Positions 1 through 11,482 of a stretch of DNA of 64,000 nt are shown one piece after another. How positions within the stretch are numbered: the stretch's first letter is position 1; every line of letters starts with the position of its first letter. A program made the translations under genes and the position numbers. The notes below the pieces were generated by a model. The model ran no database searches and was not told where the DNA came from. It was given only the letters and a program-made list of their open reading frames with translations. This DNA is from Thelephora terrestris (taxonomy: Eukaryota > Basidiomycota > Agaricomycetes > Thelephorales > Thelephoraceae), in NCBI GenBank assembly GCA_015956445.1, contig WIUZ02000002.1, forward strand, positions 682,001 to 746,000, written 5' to 3'.

Positions 1-27
1 AGACCGACCCTGTCGACTTACTGAACG

Positions 28-1680
28 ATGCTCAATCGCCTTTTCTCCAGGAAGAAGACTGTCGTACGAAGATCTCCCAAAGTACTAGAAACTGCGCCAG
101 CGGTCGACCCCCCCATCTGTCCTGTAAGTTTGTTGCGATACTAGTTGTTTCACGTGGCTGATTCTATCCTGCAGAACTGTAACATCAGGCCTGTAGCAGC
201 TAAACCTACCGCAGGAGAGTTCTTCGATTTCTGTTCAAAGGGGTGCGCAACGAACGTGAAGAAGGGTAATCTTAATTCTCTGTGTGAGGTATACAACAAA
301 TCTTGCTCAGCGTGTCCTGTGATCGTCATCTAATTTGGTTCTCGTAGTACTGCAAGCAGAGACCAAAGTTCAAGGACGGAACTAGAGTACACCCGTATTG
401 TGGTCGAAGATGCGCGAGGTCTGCAGCGGCTGACTCAGCCAACCTTCCGCCGAATCCTCCAAACCTCGCAGACTCTCTTTCAGTCCTGTCCCAGACGGTT
501 GCCTCAAGTGATTGATAATATTGATTCCCATCGCGATCCAGGGTTGCTGATATTCTGTTGTTGCCAGGTTTGTTTTGCCAGGATCCTGATTGTGTACTCC
601 CTGCATTTATGGATACGAACGGGACCCAGAGCAATTACTGCGTCCTTCACAAAAAGCAGGTTTCTTTCCTCCCAACCTCCGTTCAAATGAATGACCAGTC
701 CGTGAGTAGGTTTAGGGAACAAGGTTGCATCTCTTGTCGTGCTGCTCCAAGTACCGACAAGTCCGTCTTGTGCCAACCTTGCCATGATGATGCGCTCAGT
801 AGGGCGCCAGCACTCGTTCGAGTACCTGAGGACCACAAGAATTACAAGGGCGGTACGTCGACAGCGTTCTGTTGGATTATGATAGGAGCTTATCGGAATT
901 CAGTTCAAAAACAATTTACGCAAACTTGGAGGCATAAAACTACATGTCCTGAAGTCAAGGCAGTTTACAAGATCGTCGTCTCGGAGGCGAGCATGACACA
1001 ATACCAACAGTACCTGTACGAGTCGTTCCCCGTTCTATCGAACCTCACTGAACCTTTTGTCGCAGTGACAGTGTGGAAGTTGCGGGAAATTATGTGGCCA
1101 TGGGCAAGTCACGCGGCAACGAAAACCGTCGATGGCATGGAACGAAACGGAAATGTAGACTCGGAGACTCAGGGAACGAGACGTTCTGCGCCGACGCGGA
1201 GTGCGCGCTGTGTAACATCATTAGAACCTCCTTCGATCTCAAGTTTTTCAAAGCGGCCACCGGTTGGGGAAGGTTCGGGCGTGGGATCTACACTTCCTCG
1301 ACTTCTTCAAAGTTTGTCTCCGCTCGACCGAATGGGTTGAGGAACGCGCGTCTGACATGGGAGTTTTGACTTTCAGGTCCAACGACTATTCGAAGAATCT
1401 GGGTGTTAGTTCTGACTGGAAGGCGCTGCTGCTGAATAAGGTTGTCGTCGGGAACGGCAAGAAGCTTACCCAGGATGACACGACACTTACAGAACCACCT
1501 CCGGGATATAATTCAGTAAGTGTTCCAGTTCTAAGTCCATTTTTCCCAGTGAGTGCGCTAATCAGGAGCTAGGTTCTCGCAGAAGTCGTCCCCGGCGGTG
1601 CTCTAAACTATGATGAGCTCGTCGTTTACAACAACGAGGCGGTCCGACCGTCGTATCTCGTGATGTATAAGAGCCCTTAA
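28..1680 (+). CDS. Zinc-finger/PARP-type ADP-ribosyltransferase, array copy 1
   Basis: Nine exons: 28-123, 175-288, 348-507, 568-655, 707-852, 904-1015, 1066-1311, 1377-1515, 1573-1680. They sum to 1209 nt, about 402 aa, with no internal stop. Exons 1-2 form a Cx2C...YCSxxC-like module (CPNC then FCSKGC), exons 2-3 a second (CEYC then YCGRRC), exon 4 a third (CQDPDC then YC..H) and exon 5 a CISC...CQPC knuckle. Exons 6-9 form a PARP-like catalytic fold: RRWHGT gives His, GRGIYTS gives Tyr, a SKSNDYSKN segment matches the PARP SKSANY region, and NYDELVVYNN gives Glu, so the H-Y-E triad is complete. By family knowledge this should transfer ADP-ribose from NAD+. The target and the role of the Cys modules are unknown. 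The ATG at 28 is the first in frame. The fourth intron starts GC (656), not GT. Confidence 0.8.
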
Positions 1681-2688
1681 GCCCTCTGTCATTATCTATG
1701 TACTTTACTTTACTTTTTCGGACTTCGTTGTAGGCACATATTAGGATTTCCTTCGCATTGTAACTCAGTTGGTTCCCTGGCGGCGGCCAATGATTAATGA
1801 GGCGTGACGAGCAAGCGTGAGAACGATCAAGCCATATACCGTTCCACGAATGTAAGCGGCTCAACTTGTTCCGGTTTTTACAGGTTGCCACCAATTACAT
1901 GCTCGTGTGGTTTCGACTCGGGCGCTCGTTCACGAAATCTTATGCCAGGGTTTGAGCCACCATACGGGTGTAACCTAGATGCAAACTCACAACCTCGTTT
2001 ACGGGCAGAGACGTATCACATGAAATCCACTGTAAAGCCTTTGGATCTTAGGTCAACATCAAGATTCGGAGTGGAGCTGATTCCTGAGTCTTCACGAGCA
2101 TGGCGGTAGTCTCCTCAAGCAGACCACGTAATACCACGGTTATCTCGCAGCTCGGAGCCGACTGACGGTCTACTCAGGGGCCTTTTTGTACAAGAATCCG
2201 AGCGTGACTCTTGCCGCAAGCTTATTCAACCGGCCTTCTCCCAAGATGGGCGTGGTCCGCATGGTGAATGTATTGAACTGGCAGGTGTCGGGTAGGCTTT
2301 GGATGTGCAGCAAGCGATCCGGCAATTTCCTGTCACTCTTGCACGAAATTCCACCGTGGCAACCCCACCTGCCACGCTCGAAGGAAAATATATTGTCCAG
2401 ATCCATCCAACCACACCACTGATTCAAGGGTCAGTTCCTTTTGGACGCGCCTTTCCCTCGCGCTAAACGACCTGATCTTTCATTTAGCAAAATCTCATGT
2501 GCAGATGCGTCAACTCCCATTTCAGGATTGCAACGGGGCCTAGGTATTCTCGCTCGTAACCCTCGTGCACCTGTGTCCCCTCTACTCTCTCCGATCTGGT
2601 CGCCACGGTTTCCGACCGCCAAAGACGAACCCTGCCAGTCTCCTGGGCTACGAAATTGAAAGATCTTTTGAAACCCAAATCCAAACTC
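1681..2688. other. Intergenic spacer upstream of PARP copy 2
   Basis: I see no gene here. From about 2170 onward the sequence is related to the spacers before copies 3, 4 and 5: it shares the segment with CCCTCGCG..GATCTTTCATTTAGC and a run near 2600-2640 resembling CGCCACGRTTTCTGACC. The duplicated unit therefore includes the promoter region. Confidence 0.6.
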
Positions 2689-4491
2689 ATGTTCGCTCGG
2701 CGTGCGCGTTTGCCTGTGGTCAGCCCCCCACTCTGTCCTGTGAGCTCCCCGCGATAACGGCCGCTTTGTGTGGCTGATCACCCCCCGCTCTCGCAGAACT
2801 GCGATGACATGCCTATATTGCCCAACCCCGCTACAGGAGGGTACTTTAACTACTGTTCAAGGACGTGCGCAACGCAGGCAAGACAAAACCGAAGCAATCA
2901 ACAGTCGGGCTCTCTATGCGAGGTATACCGTTACTTTTGCTCGACGCATCCCCTAGGCCGTTTTCTGATTTGAGTCTCGTAGCAATGCAAGCTGAGACCA
3001 AAGTTCAGTAACGGAACCCATGCATACCGGTACTGTGGCCGGACGTGCGCAAGGCTCGCAGCAAATAGTACATCCAATCAAACGAACCTCCCGACGATCC
3101 CTCCGGTCAACCCTCCAGCCAACCCTCCTGTCAACCTTCCAGCCAACCCTACTGTCAACCCTCCAGCCAACCCTCCTCCAGCAAATCCTCCTCCAGCAAA
3201 TCCTCCCCCAGCCAACCCCCCTCCAGCCAACCCTCTGGTCAACCCTCCAGTAAACTCTTCCGTGAACCCTTCAGGTCTTGCTCGCCCGTCCCCGCCCCAA
3301 CCAACCTCTTCAGGTGACTGATAGAATGTAATTTTAAACACGACCCAGGGCGGCTCAAATCATCTTTTTTTTTCAGGCCAAACTTGCCGGACTCCTAGGT
3401 GTAAAAGGCCTGTATTCGTCCATCCGGATGGGACCCCGAGCGATTACTGCATGATGACTCACAAAAAGCAGGTCTTTCTTTCCCCAATATCCGTTCACAT
3501 AATGACAAGCCAATGAGTAGGTGGGGTGAGCACGGTTGTATCTCTTGCCGTGCTGCTCCGAGGAGCAACGCATCTGTCCTATGTCAATCTTGTCACGGCA
3601 ATGAGCTGAAGAAAGCACCGGCGATCGTCCAAGTGCCTGAAGATCACAACAATTACAAGAGCGGTATGTCGACAGTGCTCCACTGGCTGATGGTGAAGAT
3701 TTATCAGGCGATAGTCGAATCACAATTCAAACAATCATGGAGGCATAAGACTGCGTGTCCAGAAGTCAAGGCAATTTACAAGGTCATTTCCACGGAGGCG
3801 AGCCTGAAACAATACGACCAATACCTGTACGAGTGACTCCTCACCGTATCCGACCTCACTTTGATTTGCTGAACATTTGCCCGTAGTGACGATGTGGAGA
3901 CTAGGGGAAATTTTGCAACCGATGGCAAGTCACGCGGCAACGAACACCGACGATGGCATGGAACGACAAGGAAATGTAAACTCGGAGACACTGGAAACAA
4001 TACTTTCTGCGCCGACGCTGGGTGCCCGTTGTGTTGCATCATCAAGTCATCGTTCGACCTCAAGTTTTTCAAGGCGGCGACCGGTTGGGGAAGGTTCGGG
4101 CAAGGGATCTACACCTCTTCGACTTCGTCAAAGTTCGCTTCTACCCGATCGAATCCGTTACTGTTGAATATTCGTCCGACACTGAGGTTCTTACTTCCAG
4201 GTCCAACGACTATTCGAAGAACATGGGCATCAATTCCGATTGGAAGGCGCTGCTGCTGAACAAGGTTGTCGTTGGAAAGGGCAAGAAACTGACCCAAAAC
4301 GATACATCGCTGACTGCGCCGCCTCAAGGATACGACTCTGTGAGAGTTTTTGGGCTGGTATTCTGGTGGAAGCACTAATCAGAAATTAGGTTCTCGCGGA
4401 AGTGGGTGGAGTTCTGAACTACGATGAACTCGTTGTCTACAACAATGACGCCGTCCGCCCGTCGTATCTCATAATGTACAAAAGCCCCTGA
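2689..4491 (+). CDS. Zinc-finger/PARP-type ADP-ribosyltransferase, array copy 2
   Basis: Exons 2689-2739, 2797-2922, 2983-3313, 3377-3467, 3518-3663, 3715-3826, 3887-4132, 4201-4339, 4390-4491. They sum to 1344 nt (about 447 aa) with all phases consistent. It differs from copy 1 by a long linker in exon 3 made of Asn-Pro-Pro-Ala/Val repeats between the second and third Cys modules. The triad is present: RRWHGT, GQGIYTS (Gln replaces Arg of the GRGIYTS motif) and NYDELVVYNN. The ATG used in copy 3 is lost here, so translation probably starts at 2689 (MFARRAR). Intron 4 begins GCAGGT. The gene lies head-to-tail with copies 1 and 3. Confidence 0.8.
3090..3270 (+). repeat. Coding 12-bp repeat: Asn-Pro-Pro linker of copy 2
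   Basis: Imperfect AACCCTCCAGCC-type units lie inside exon 3 and encode NPPA/NPPV. The reverse strand is open across it as a Gly-rich ORF, which is an antisense shadow. Confidence 0.75.
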
Positions 4492-4966
4492 CCGTTTTGC
4501 CACTATATGTATGGCTCCCTGAATTTTGTCATGAGCACCTATTTGTATCTGTTTCACCAGCTCTTTCAACCAGCGGTACGAGCCAGTGGTATATGAAGGG
4601 GCCCTCTGGCTCGGAATCTCATTGGATCATTTTGACCGAACTCCACAGTATACTTACGTGACTGTCTCCGGAAAATGGGCGCCTTGGTCCAGCGCAGGAG
4701 CGCGATAATCTGTTCGGCGGCCGCCACACTACTGGTTCGAGGCTGTCTCCTCTACTAGATACGACTCTCCCTCGCGCTAGAGAATCTAATCCTTCGTCTG
4801 GCAAAATCTCATGCAGGCTTGTCAGCTCCCATCCTAGAATCATCGCGGGCACTCTGATATATTCACTCAAACCTCGTGCGATAATTGTATTCCCACTATT
4901 GCTCCCCCCCGGATTGGCCGCCACGATTTCTAACCACCAAAGACCAACCTGCCGGCTTACTGGACG
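4492..4966. other. Intergenic spacer upstream of PARP copy 3
   Basis: No gene seen. It is homologous to the other array spacers (CCCTCGCGCTAG, GCAAAATCTCATGCAGG, CGCCACGATTTCTAACC) and presumably holds the duplicated promoter. Confidence 0.55.
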
Positions 4967-6639
4967 ATGTCAATGAAGGGACTTTTGAAGGACTTCTTCA
5001 CTCCGCTTCCACGCTCGCTTGCACCCCCGCCTGCAGTCAGCCCCCCAACCTGCCCTGTAAGCACCTCGCCTTAACGGTCATTTGATGTGGCTGATCACCC
5101 TACACTCTCGCAGAACTGCAATGACATGCCTGTATTGCCCAACCCCGCTACAGGAGGGCAATTTGATTACTGTTCAAGGACGTGTGCAACACAGGCAAAG
5201 AACATTAGTTCGAATCAAAGGCAGGGACAGTCAGGCACCCTGTGCGAGGTATCCCGTCGCTCTTGCCCAACGCATCCCTGTGGTCATTCTCTGACTCGAG
5301 TCTGTAGCAATGCAAGCGAAGACAAAAGTTCAAGGCCGGAACCAACGTATACCGGTACTGTGGTAGAACATGCGCAAGGCTCGCAGCAAACAGTCGCCTC
5401 AGTCAAGCGATGACCTCCCCGGTGAACCCTCTGAGCCCCACTTATCCAGCCTCACCCTGGCTGGCGTCTCCAGGTGATCGCTGGAGGTTGATCCAAACCA
5501 CGACCCAAGACGGCTCTGATTCTTTTTTATTTTTTCAGGTCGAACTTGTCGGATTCATTGGTGTACAGGGTCTGTATTCGTCCATCACGATGGAACTCCG
5601 GGCGATTACTGCACAATGACTCACAAAAAGTGAGCCCTTATTTCCTAATTTCCTTTCACGTAGTGATGAACCGGCGAGTAGGTGGGGCGAACACGGTTGT
5701 ATCTCTTGTCGTGCTGCTCCGGGGAGCGGCGCATCCATCCTATGTCAATCTTGTTACGACAATGAGCTGCGTAGGGCACCTGCGATAGTCCAAGTACCCG
5801 TAGACCACAACAGGTACAAGAGCGGTAAGCCGCCAGTGTTACTCGCAACCGATTAGTATTTATGAGAAGACAGTCGAATCACAATTCAAAAAATCGTGGA
5901 GGCAAGGCACTCCGTGTCCCGAAGTCCAGGCCGTTTACAAAGTCGTTGTCACGGAAGAGAGCCAGAAACGATACAAGCTATACCTGTGCGAGTGATTCCT
6001 CTCCGTAGCTGACCTTGCCTCCTTGAACCTCTTATCGTAGTGACGGGGTGGAAGCTAGGAGAAACTTTGCAGCAAAGTCCAAGTCACGCGGCAACGAAAA
6101 CCGACGATGGCACGGAACGGTGAGGAAATGTAAGCTCGGAGACCCCGGAAACACGACGTTCTGTGCCGACGCGGGGTGTTTCTTGTGTTCCATCCTCAAG
6201 ACATCGTTCAATATGGCGGTGTCCACTCAGGGGTGGTTCGGTCGTGGGATCTACACTTCTTCGACTTCATCAAAGTTCGTCCACGCTTGATCGAATGGGT
6301 AGCTGAACGTGCGTCTGACGCTGAAGACTTGACTTTCAGCTCCAACGGCTATTCAAGGAATCAGGGCGTCAGTTCCGATTTGAAGGCGCTGTTGCTGAAC
6401 AAGGTCGTCGTCGGAAACGGCAAGAAGCTGACTCAAATTGACACAACGATTGTCGGACCGCCTGCTGGATACGATTCTGTGAGTGCCGTTGGGCAAGTGT
6501 ATCAGCGGAGGCACCGTTAACCAGGAGCTAGGTTCTCGCGGAAGCGGCCCCTGGTGGATCTTTGATTCATGACGAACTCATCGTCTACAGCAACGACGCC
6601 GCACGACCGTCCTATCTTGTGATGTACAAAAGCCTCTGA
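4967..6639 (+). CDS. Zinc-finger/PARP-type ADP-ribosyltransferase, array copy 3
   Basis: Exons 4967-5056, 5114-5248, 5308-5473, 5539-5629, 5679-5824, 5874-5985, 6041-6274, 6340-6478, 6532-6639. They sum to 1221 nt (about 406 aa). The start MSMKGLLKDF is the best preserved N-terminus in the array. The linker is short (MTSPVNPLSP) and lacks the NPP repeat. Intron 4 starts with a normal GTGAGC, unlike copies 1, 2, 4 and 5. The final exon reads SLIHDELIVYSNDAARPSYL, so the conserved NY before DE has become IH, but the catalytic Glu stays. The triad His (RRWHGT) and Tyr (GRGIYTS) are intact. Confidence 0.8.
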
Positions 6640-7348
6640 TCGCTGTACCATTGTACCACGGCTCCCTGAACTTTGTCATATGCACCGATGTGTATTTGTT
6701 TCAATCAGTTCTTCTCCTTCCCAACGTGAACAAGCAAGCGCGGGACTCATCGCAGAGCAACAGAAAGAATCGACACTTTCCCGGTTTGAGGCCGAAACAT
6801 CGTGAAGGGCTCGAAAGAAGTGTGATGATCTGTAAGGGCCGCGTGATCGCGGGACAACTCAAGCACTCATTCAATCACTCATGCGCATGGGCTGAGGCCT
6901 GATATATGTATATGAGCGTCTACCGGACGGGCGGAAAAAGCCTGTAGCAGTTACTTATCTGGCAGTGACCGACGGTACGCATCCCGAAACCAGCCTTCCC
7001 GTCCACCCTGCCAGCTCATAATCTGCACCCCGTTTTCAGGCCGACCGTTTACCATGCTCTGTACTGTGCAGATCCCCCCAACCCTACCATTGATTCGAGG
7101 GTGGGTTCCGTTGGAAGCGCATGTCCCTCGCGCCGAAGAAACTGATCCTTTGATCATTTGGCAAAACCTCATGCAGGTGCCATGTCAGCTCCCATTACAA
7201 CGGACGGTCTGGTATTCCCGTTCATAACCCTCGCGCATCTGTGGTTCCTCTCCTCCCCCAGAACCGGCCGCCATAGTTTCTGACCGTCGAAGCTTGAAGA
7301 CTAACATCAACGAAATCGAAGGACCTTTTGAAACCCAGATCCAAACCG
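6640..7348. other. Intergenic spacer upstream of PARP copy 4
   Basis: No supported gene. The right half (from about 6940) is a diverged copy of the 2230-2690 spacer. A small open frame on the plus strand at 6651-6902 has no recognisable motif. Confidence 0.5.
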
Positions 7349-9150
7349 ATGTTCGCTCTGTTTTCGCCTTCGCTTGCGATTACTAGCCCCCCGACATGCC
7401 CGGCAAGCCTCTTGGGATGCTGGTCGCTTCCCGTGGCTGATGATTCTTGTAGAACTGCAACCACATACCTGTGTTATCAAACCCCGCTACAGGAGGGTAC
7501 TTTGACTACTGTTCAAGGACGTGCGCAACTCAGGCAAAGAACAGTGCACAAAATCAAAGGAATGGACAGCCGGGCTCTCTATGCGAGGTATGTCGTTACT
7601 TTTGCTCGGCGTGTCATTAAATCTTCTCTGATTTAAGTCTCATAGCAATGCAAGCGGAGGCCAAAGTTCAGTAACGGAATCAATGCATACCGGTATTGTG
7701 GCCGGACGTGCGCAAAGCTCGCAGCAAATAGTCCTTTCAATCAAGCGAACCCTCCGACCAACCCTCCAACCAACCCTCCTCCAACCAGCCCTCCTTCAAC
7801 CAACCCTCCTCCAACCAACCCTCCTCCAACCAACCCTCCTCCAACCAACCCTCCTCCAACCAACCCTCCTCCAACCAACCCTCCTCCAGCCAATCCTCCT
7901 CCGGCCAACCCTCCCCCAGCTAACCCTCCTCCGGCCAATCCTTTAGTAAACGCTCCCGTGAATCCCCCAAGCCTCGCTCGCCCAGCCCCGCCCCAGCCGG
8001 CCGCTTCAGGTGATCGATAGTCTTTAATTTCACCCACAACAAAAGACGGCTCAGACATTTTCTTTAGGTAAAACTTGCCGCAGCCGTTGGTGTACAAGAC
8101 CTGTATTCATCCATAACGATGGAACTCCGGGCGATTACTGCACGATGACTCACAAGAAGCAAGTCTTTATTTCTTCAATTCCGTTCATATTGTGACGAGT
8201 CCACGAATAGGTGGGGTGAATACGGCTGTATCTCTTGTCGCGCTGGTTCGAGGAGCAGCGCATCGGTTCTGTGTCAAACTTGTTACGACAACGAGTTGAA
8301 GAAAGCACCGGCGATCGTCCAAGTGCCTGAGGATCACAACAATTACAAGAGCAGTATGTTCACCGTCCTCTACTGGCTGATGGCGGGCTCTCACAGGAAG
8401 ACAGTCGAATCACAATTCAAACAAACGTGGAAGGGTACTGCGTGTCCTGAAGTCAAGGCAATCTACAAGGTTATAGTGGCGGAGGCGAGCATGAAACAGT
8501 ACAAAAAATACCTGTAGGAGTAATTTCTTATCATAACTGACCTCGACTTGATTTACTGACATTCTTCGTCGCAGCGATGGGGTGGAAGCCAAGGGAAATT
8601 TCGTAGCCATGGGCAAGTCACGCGGCAACGAAAACCGGCGATGGCATGGAACGACAAGGAAATGCCAACTCGGAGACATCGGAAACAAGACGTTTTGCGC
8701 TGATGCAGGGTGCGCGTTGTGTTGCATCATCAAGACGTCGTTCAATATGGCAAAGTCCAACACGGGGCTCTTCGGGCGTGGGATCTACACTTCTGCGACT
8801 TCATCCAAGTTCGTCTCCACTCGACCGAATGGGTTGCTGTCGAACATACATCTGACACACAGGTTTTTAATGCCAGGTCCGATGGCTATTCGAAGAATGT
8901 GGGCATCACTTCCGTTTGGAAGGCGATGCTCCTGAACACTGTTGCGGTTGGAAACGGCAAGAAAGTGACCCTGGTTGACACGTCACTGACCCAACCGCCT
9001 CCGGGATACGATTCTGTGAGTTTTTTTGGGCTGATTTTTCATGCGCTAATCAAGAGGTAGATTCTTGCGGAGAGGAGCAACGACGAACTCATTGTCTACA
9101 ACGATGATGCCGTCCGTCCGTCGTATCTTGTGATGTACAAAAGCCCCTAG
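7349..9150 (+). CDS. Zinc-finger/PARP-type ADP-ribosyltransferase, array copy 4
   Basis: Exons 7349-7402, 7453-7587, 7646-8009, 8068-8158, 8211-8353, 8405-8513, 8575-8808, 8877-9015, 9061-9150. They sum to 1359 nt (about 452 aa). This copy has the longest linker, a near-perfect NPPT/NPPA repeat. Introns 1 and 4 both start with GC (GCAAGC and GCAAGT). The last exon is shortened before the catalytic Glu: AERSNDELIVYN against AEVVPGGALNYDELVVYN in copy 1. The loop leading into the Glu strand has therefore lost about six residues, while H, Y and E are all kept. Activity seems possible but is less certain than for copies 1-3. Confidence 0.77.
7747..7945 (+). repeat. Coding 12-bp minisatellite: NPPT/NPPA linker of copy 4
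   Basis: At least eight near-identical AACCCTCCTCCA units sit in frame inside exon 3. The same place in copies 1, 3 and 5 holds only one or two NP/NPP motifs, so the array expanded after duplication. Confidence 0.85.
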
Positions 9151-9867
9151 ATTTTTTACGATTATCTACGTACCATGGCTCCCTGCTCTTGACCGTAGGC
9201 ATATATTTGCATCTGTTTCGTCAACTTTTTTCAACAGTTACAAAGTGGTTGCGGATTGTACCGGAGGCACGTGAGCTGCGAACATGCAGAGGTTGTTGCC
9301 ACTCCCCTAATATATACCACTGATGACTCCGTCTTCTCAACAGCCTCAACCTGACGAGCATATACCACGGGAATAGCACCTCAGCGAATATAACTCACCA
9401 GGCGCAGCACGATTTGCATTCGCGCGACGCCGAACGTGCGATCGAAGTACAGCTTCTACCAAACAGGCGGAAAAGTCCGTAGCAGTCCGGTTTGGCCGAC
9501 CAGAGGCGTGCACCCAGAAACCAGCCTTCCCAGTTCCCACCCACCCTACCAACCGTCCGTGCACCCGCCCAAGGCCGGGACGCGTACTATGCTAGAGGGA
9601 AAGCGTGCTGCGTGCAGATCCGTCCAATCACTCTACTGGCGGGTTCCATCCGGGCACGCCTTTGCATCGTGTCAAAGATGCTGATTTGGCGGATTCTGAT
9701 GTGCAGGTGAGTCAACGCCATTACGACAGGCGCTTTCCCACTGACACCGCCTCCCCCCAGAACTGGCCGCCACGATTTCTGGCCACCCAAGCTTGAGAGC
9801 CAACCCTCCCTATTTTCCGGACGACGGACTTCGATCGAAGGGTCTCTCGAAACCCAAATCCAACCTC
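9151..9867. other. Intergenic spacer upstream of PARP copy 5
   Basis: No gene seen. It contains the shared array spacer near 9760-9800 (CGCCACGATTTCTGGCC) and a segment at 9470-9560 related to 6930-7020. Confidence 0.5.
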
Positions 9868-11482
9868 ATGTTCGTTCCACCTCGGCTTGCGGTGAGCCCT
9901 CCGAGCTGTCCCGTAAGCTTCTTGCGATAGCGACCGCTTTTCCGTAGCTGATCACCCTGTACGCATACAGAGCTGCAAGAACACGCCTGTGTTGCCCAAC
10001 CCCGCTACAGGAGGGTACTTTGACTACTGTTCAAGGTCGTGCGCAACACAGGCGAGGAACATCACTACAAAGCAATGGAACGGACAGTTAGGCACTTCAT
10101 GCGAGGTATGTCGTTGCTCTTGCTCAACGTATCCTCGCGAGTGTTCGCTAATTCGAGCCTCATAGCAATGCAAACGGAGACCGAAATTTAAGGATGGAAC
10201 CAACGTATACCAGTACTGTGGTCGGACATGCGCAAGGCTCGCAGCAAATGCCAGTCGTTCCAATCAAACGATGAACTCCCCAGTAAACCCCTCGAGCCTC
10301 GCTCATCCAGTCCCGCCCCAGCCGGCCTCCTCAGGTGACCGCTGGGATTCGATTCCAACCGCGACCTACGACGGCTCACATTGTTTCTTTCCCCCAGGTC
10401 GGACTTGCCGGACCCCTGGGTGCACAAGAGCTGCATTCGTCCATCACGATGGGACTCCGAGCGATTACTGCGCGATGAATCACAAAAAGCAAGTCTTTGT
10501 TTATTCGATTTCCGTTCGCGTATTGACGGGCTCACGAGTAGGTGGAGTGAACACGGTTGTATCTCTTGTCGTGCGGCTCCGAGGAGCACCGCATCTGTCC
10601 TATGTCAAACCTGTTACGACAGCGAGCTGAGTAAAGCACCGGCTCTCGTCCAAGTACCTGAAGATCATCAGAATTTCAAGAGCGGTATGTCGAGAGCACT
10701 ACTAGCCAATAATGGAGATTTACCAGAAGACAGTCGAATCACAATTCCAAAAAACGTGGAAGGGTACTGCGTGTCCCGAAGTAAAGGCGATTTACAAGAT
10801 CATAGTCGCGGAGGCGAGCCTGAAACAGTACAAGCAATACCTGTACGGGTTGTTCCCCGTCTTAGCAGACCACGCATGCCGTTACTGAACCTTTTGTCAC
10901 AGTGATGGTGTGGAAGCTAGGGGAAATTTCGTAGCCATGGGCAAGTCACGCGGCAACGAAAACCGACGATGGCATGGGACAACAAGGTCGTGTACCCTAG
11001 GAGACGCTGGAAACAAGACCTTGTGCACCGGCCCGGGGTGTCCGTTGTGTTGCATCATTAGGACGTCGTTTAATCTGGCGGTGGCCAGCCAGGGAAACTT
11101 CGGGCGTGGGATCTACACTTCTGCGACTTCATCCAAGTCTGTCCACACTCGACCGAATGAGTCGTTATCGAACATACATCTGACACAGAGGTCTTCACTT
11201 CCAGGTCCAACGGCTATTCACGCAATGCGGGCATCATTTCCGATTGCAAGGCGATGCTCCTGAACACGGTCGTTGTCGGATACGGCAAGAAAGTGACCCA
11301 AACTGACATGTCGCTGACCCAACCGCCTGCGGGATATGATTCTGTGAGAAAATTTCAGCTAGTTTCCAGGGGAAGTACTAATCAGGAGTTAGATTCTTGG
11401 GGAAGTGGGCGTCGATGAACTCATTGTCTACAACAATGACGCCGTCCGCCCGTCGTATCTTGTAATGTACAAAAGCCCCTAA
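9868..11482 (+). CDS. Zinc-finger/PARP-type ADP-ribosyltransferase, array copy 5
   Basis: Exons 9868-9912, 9971-10105, 10166-10334, 10398-10488, 10542-10684, 10734-10842, 10903-11136, 11205-11343, 11393-11482. They sum to 1155 nt (about 384 aa), the shortest of the array. The linker is short and lacks the repeat. Intron 4 begins GCAAGT, a strong GC-donor consensus. The last exon reads ILGEVGVDELIVYNN, missing the PGG-x-LNY turn much as copy 4 does, so copies 4 and 5 share this trait. RRWHGT and GRGIYTS are intact. This is the last head-to-tail unit; beyond it the array homology stops. Confidence 0.78.

Noticed and set aside
7741-8097. Gly-rich minus-strand frame resembling a structural protein
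   Set aside because: It is the antisense of the NPPT-coding repeat in PARP copy 4; the same happens at 3078-3341 in copy 2.
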